Positions 62,916 to 64,000 of a stretch of DNA of 64,000 nt are shown here, piece by piece. Numbering within the stretch: position 1 is the first letter of the stretch; each line of letters starts with the position of its first letter. The stretch is from an uncultured Pelagibacteraceae bacterium (GTDB lineage Bacteria > Pseudomonadota > Alphaproteobacteria > Pelagibacterales > Pelagibacteraceae). The notes beneath the pieces were generated by a model. That model had not been told where the DNA came from. It ran no database searches and saw only the letters and a program-made list of their open reading frames with translations. A program made the translations under genes and the position numbers. The stretch lies in assembly GCA_902620585.1 (NCBI GenBank), contig CACNJC010000001.1:82879-146878 (forward strand), written 5' to 3'.

Positions 62916-63707
62916 TTAACTTCCCCAAATGTATATTGCAGCAAATAAGAATAACCATACGACATCTACGAAGTGCCAGTACCAAGCAGCAGCTTCAAAC
63001 CCAAAATGATGCTCTGGATTAGAATGTCCTCTCATACATCTAAACAAACATACAGCTAAAAAGATTGTACCAACAATAACATGAAAACCATGAAATCCTG
63101 TTGCCATATAAAAAGTTGATCCATAAATATTTCCATCTATTGTAAATGTTGCGTGATGATATTCGTAGGCCTGAAAACAAGTGAATATAAATCCTAAAAA
63201 CACCGTAAGAACTAAACCGTTAACAAGAGCTTTTCTATCATTTTCTAACATTGCATGATGGGCCCAAGTTACTGTAGTTCCAGACAGTAGCAGTATTAAA
63301 GTATTTATTAATGGAATGTCCCAGGGATCAAATGTTTTTATGTCTGGTGGAGGCCATGTAGCACCAACTGCCTCGGTTGGAAATAAACTTGCATTAAAAT
63401 ATGCCCAGAACCAAGCAACAAAAAACATTACCTCTGAAGCAATAAAAAGTACCATTCCATATCTATGGCCTATCTGAACTACCGGAGTGTGATGCCCTTG
63501 AAATTCAGCTTCTTCAATTACGTCTCTCCACCACATAAATGCACCATAAATGACTAGAGCAAAGCCTACGAGTAAGAGCCATAAAGCTTTTGAATGAAAG
63601 TAATAAACTGCCCCAAAGGCTAAAATTAAAGTAGCAAAAGATACGTAAATTGGCCATGGGCTTGGGTCTACAAGATGAAATCCATGTTTTTTTTCTTTAG
63701 ATGACAT
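62916..63707 (-). CDS. coxC: Cytochrome c oxidase subunit III
   Basis: FHLVDPSPWPIYVSFATLILAFGAVYYFH, FIASEVMFFVAWFWAYFNASL, STFYMATGFHGFHVIVGTIFL, AAAWYWHFVDVVWLFLFAAIYIWG. Confidence 0.98.
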   Translation of the reverse strand: MSSKEKKHGFHLVDPSPWPIYVSFATLILAFGAVYYFHSKALWLLLVGFALVIYGAFMWWRDVIEEAEFQGHHTPVVQIGHRYGMVLFIASEVMFFVAWFWAYFNASLFPTEAVGATWPPPDIKTFDPWDIPLINTLILLLSGTTVTWAHHAMLENDRKALVNGLVLTVFLGFIFTCFQAYEYHHATFTIDGNIYGSTFYMATGFHGFHVIVGTIFLAVCLFRCMRGHSNPEHHFGFEAAAWYWHFVDVVWLFLFAAIYIWGS

Positions 63708-63709
63708 AA

Positions 63710-64000
63710 TTATACTTCTTTTTCCTTTTTAAAATAATCTGATGAAAAAAATGTAAAAGATAAAGTAACATCAGATATATTTTTAGTTTTATTATCATCA
63801 ACAACTTTTGGATCCAAGAAAAATGTTAATACAAACTCTCTTTTCTCACCTCCTTTAAGAGTTTGCTTTTCAAAACAAAAACATCCTATTTTATTAAGAT
63901 AGATACCAAATGGAGCAGGTGAAACATTAAAAGACGCTGATCCAGAAGAAGTTTGAGTGTTAGGATTTTCTACGTAAAATTTTACAGTATGAACCTCTCC
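63710..64000 (-). CDS. ctaG: Cytochrome c oxidase assembly protein CtaG/Cox11, 5' end beyond window
   Basis: My reverse-strand translation: GEVHTVKFYVENPNTQTSSGSASFNVSPAPFGIYLNKIGCFCFEKQTLKGGEKREFVLTFFLDPKVVDDNKTKNISDVTLSFTFF; CFCFE copper-binding motif. Confidence 0.93.
   Translation of the reverse strand, partial: GEVHTVKFYVENPNTQTSSGSASFNVSPAPFGIYLNKIGCFCFEKQTLKGGEKREFVLTFFLDPKVVDDNKTKNISDVTLSFTFFSSDYFKKEKEV

Noticed and set aside
62909-62965. ATG start of SURF1 inside coxC
   Set aside because: Would overlap coxC by 50 nt and lacks the usual N-terminal pattern; TTG at 62908 fits better, though not proven.

Overview
This is an AT-rich, gene-dense window whose content fits a streamlined alphaproteobacterium, probably Pelagibacterales/SAR11. 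Lineage is inferred from gene content, gene order and composition; no search was run. It is almost entirely core genome. Genes seen include mraZ-ftsZ-rsmH, rnpB, yqeY-dnaG-rpoD, carAB, uvrB/uvrC, ilvE next to a MarR/OmpR/EnvZ-like regulator set, petABC, rnhB-ccrM, mutY/dciA-like, smc, the ATP synthase F0 operon, a retinal/carotenoid block (crtI-crtB-crtY-blh), ispH-thrB-rnhA, thrC, and surf1-coxC-cox11. There are two tRNAs. No rRNA, CRISPR array, IS element or prophage was recognised. The observations most worth checking are: (i) a short SMC protein (814 aa) with both ATPase head halves but no recognisable hinge; (ii) a three-copy, 10-bp-period TGGGN array matching the MraZ operator, upstream of a rearranged mraZ-ftsZ-rsmH cluster; (iii) a 9-bp inverted repeat made of two GANTC sites abutting the ccrM start; (iv) tRNA-Gln ending 7 nt before the start codon of the CCA-adding enzyme gene; (v) divergent mutY and dciA-like genes whose start codons share one ATGCAT palindrome; (vi) seven convergent gene pairs that overlap at their 3' ends; (vii) retinal synthesis genes joined directly to the ATP synthase F0 operon; (viii) a CAU tRNA with tRNA-Ile2 (lysidine) features; and (ix) an ADP-ribosylglycohydrolase/J1-crystallin-like protein with GGCNC where GGDTD is expected.
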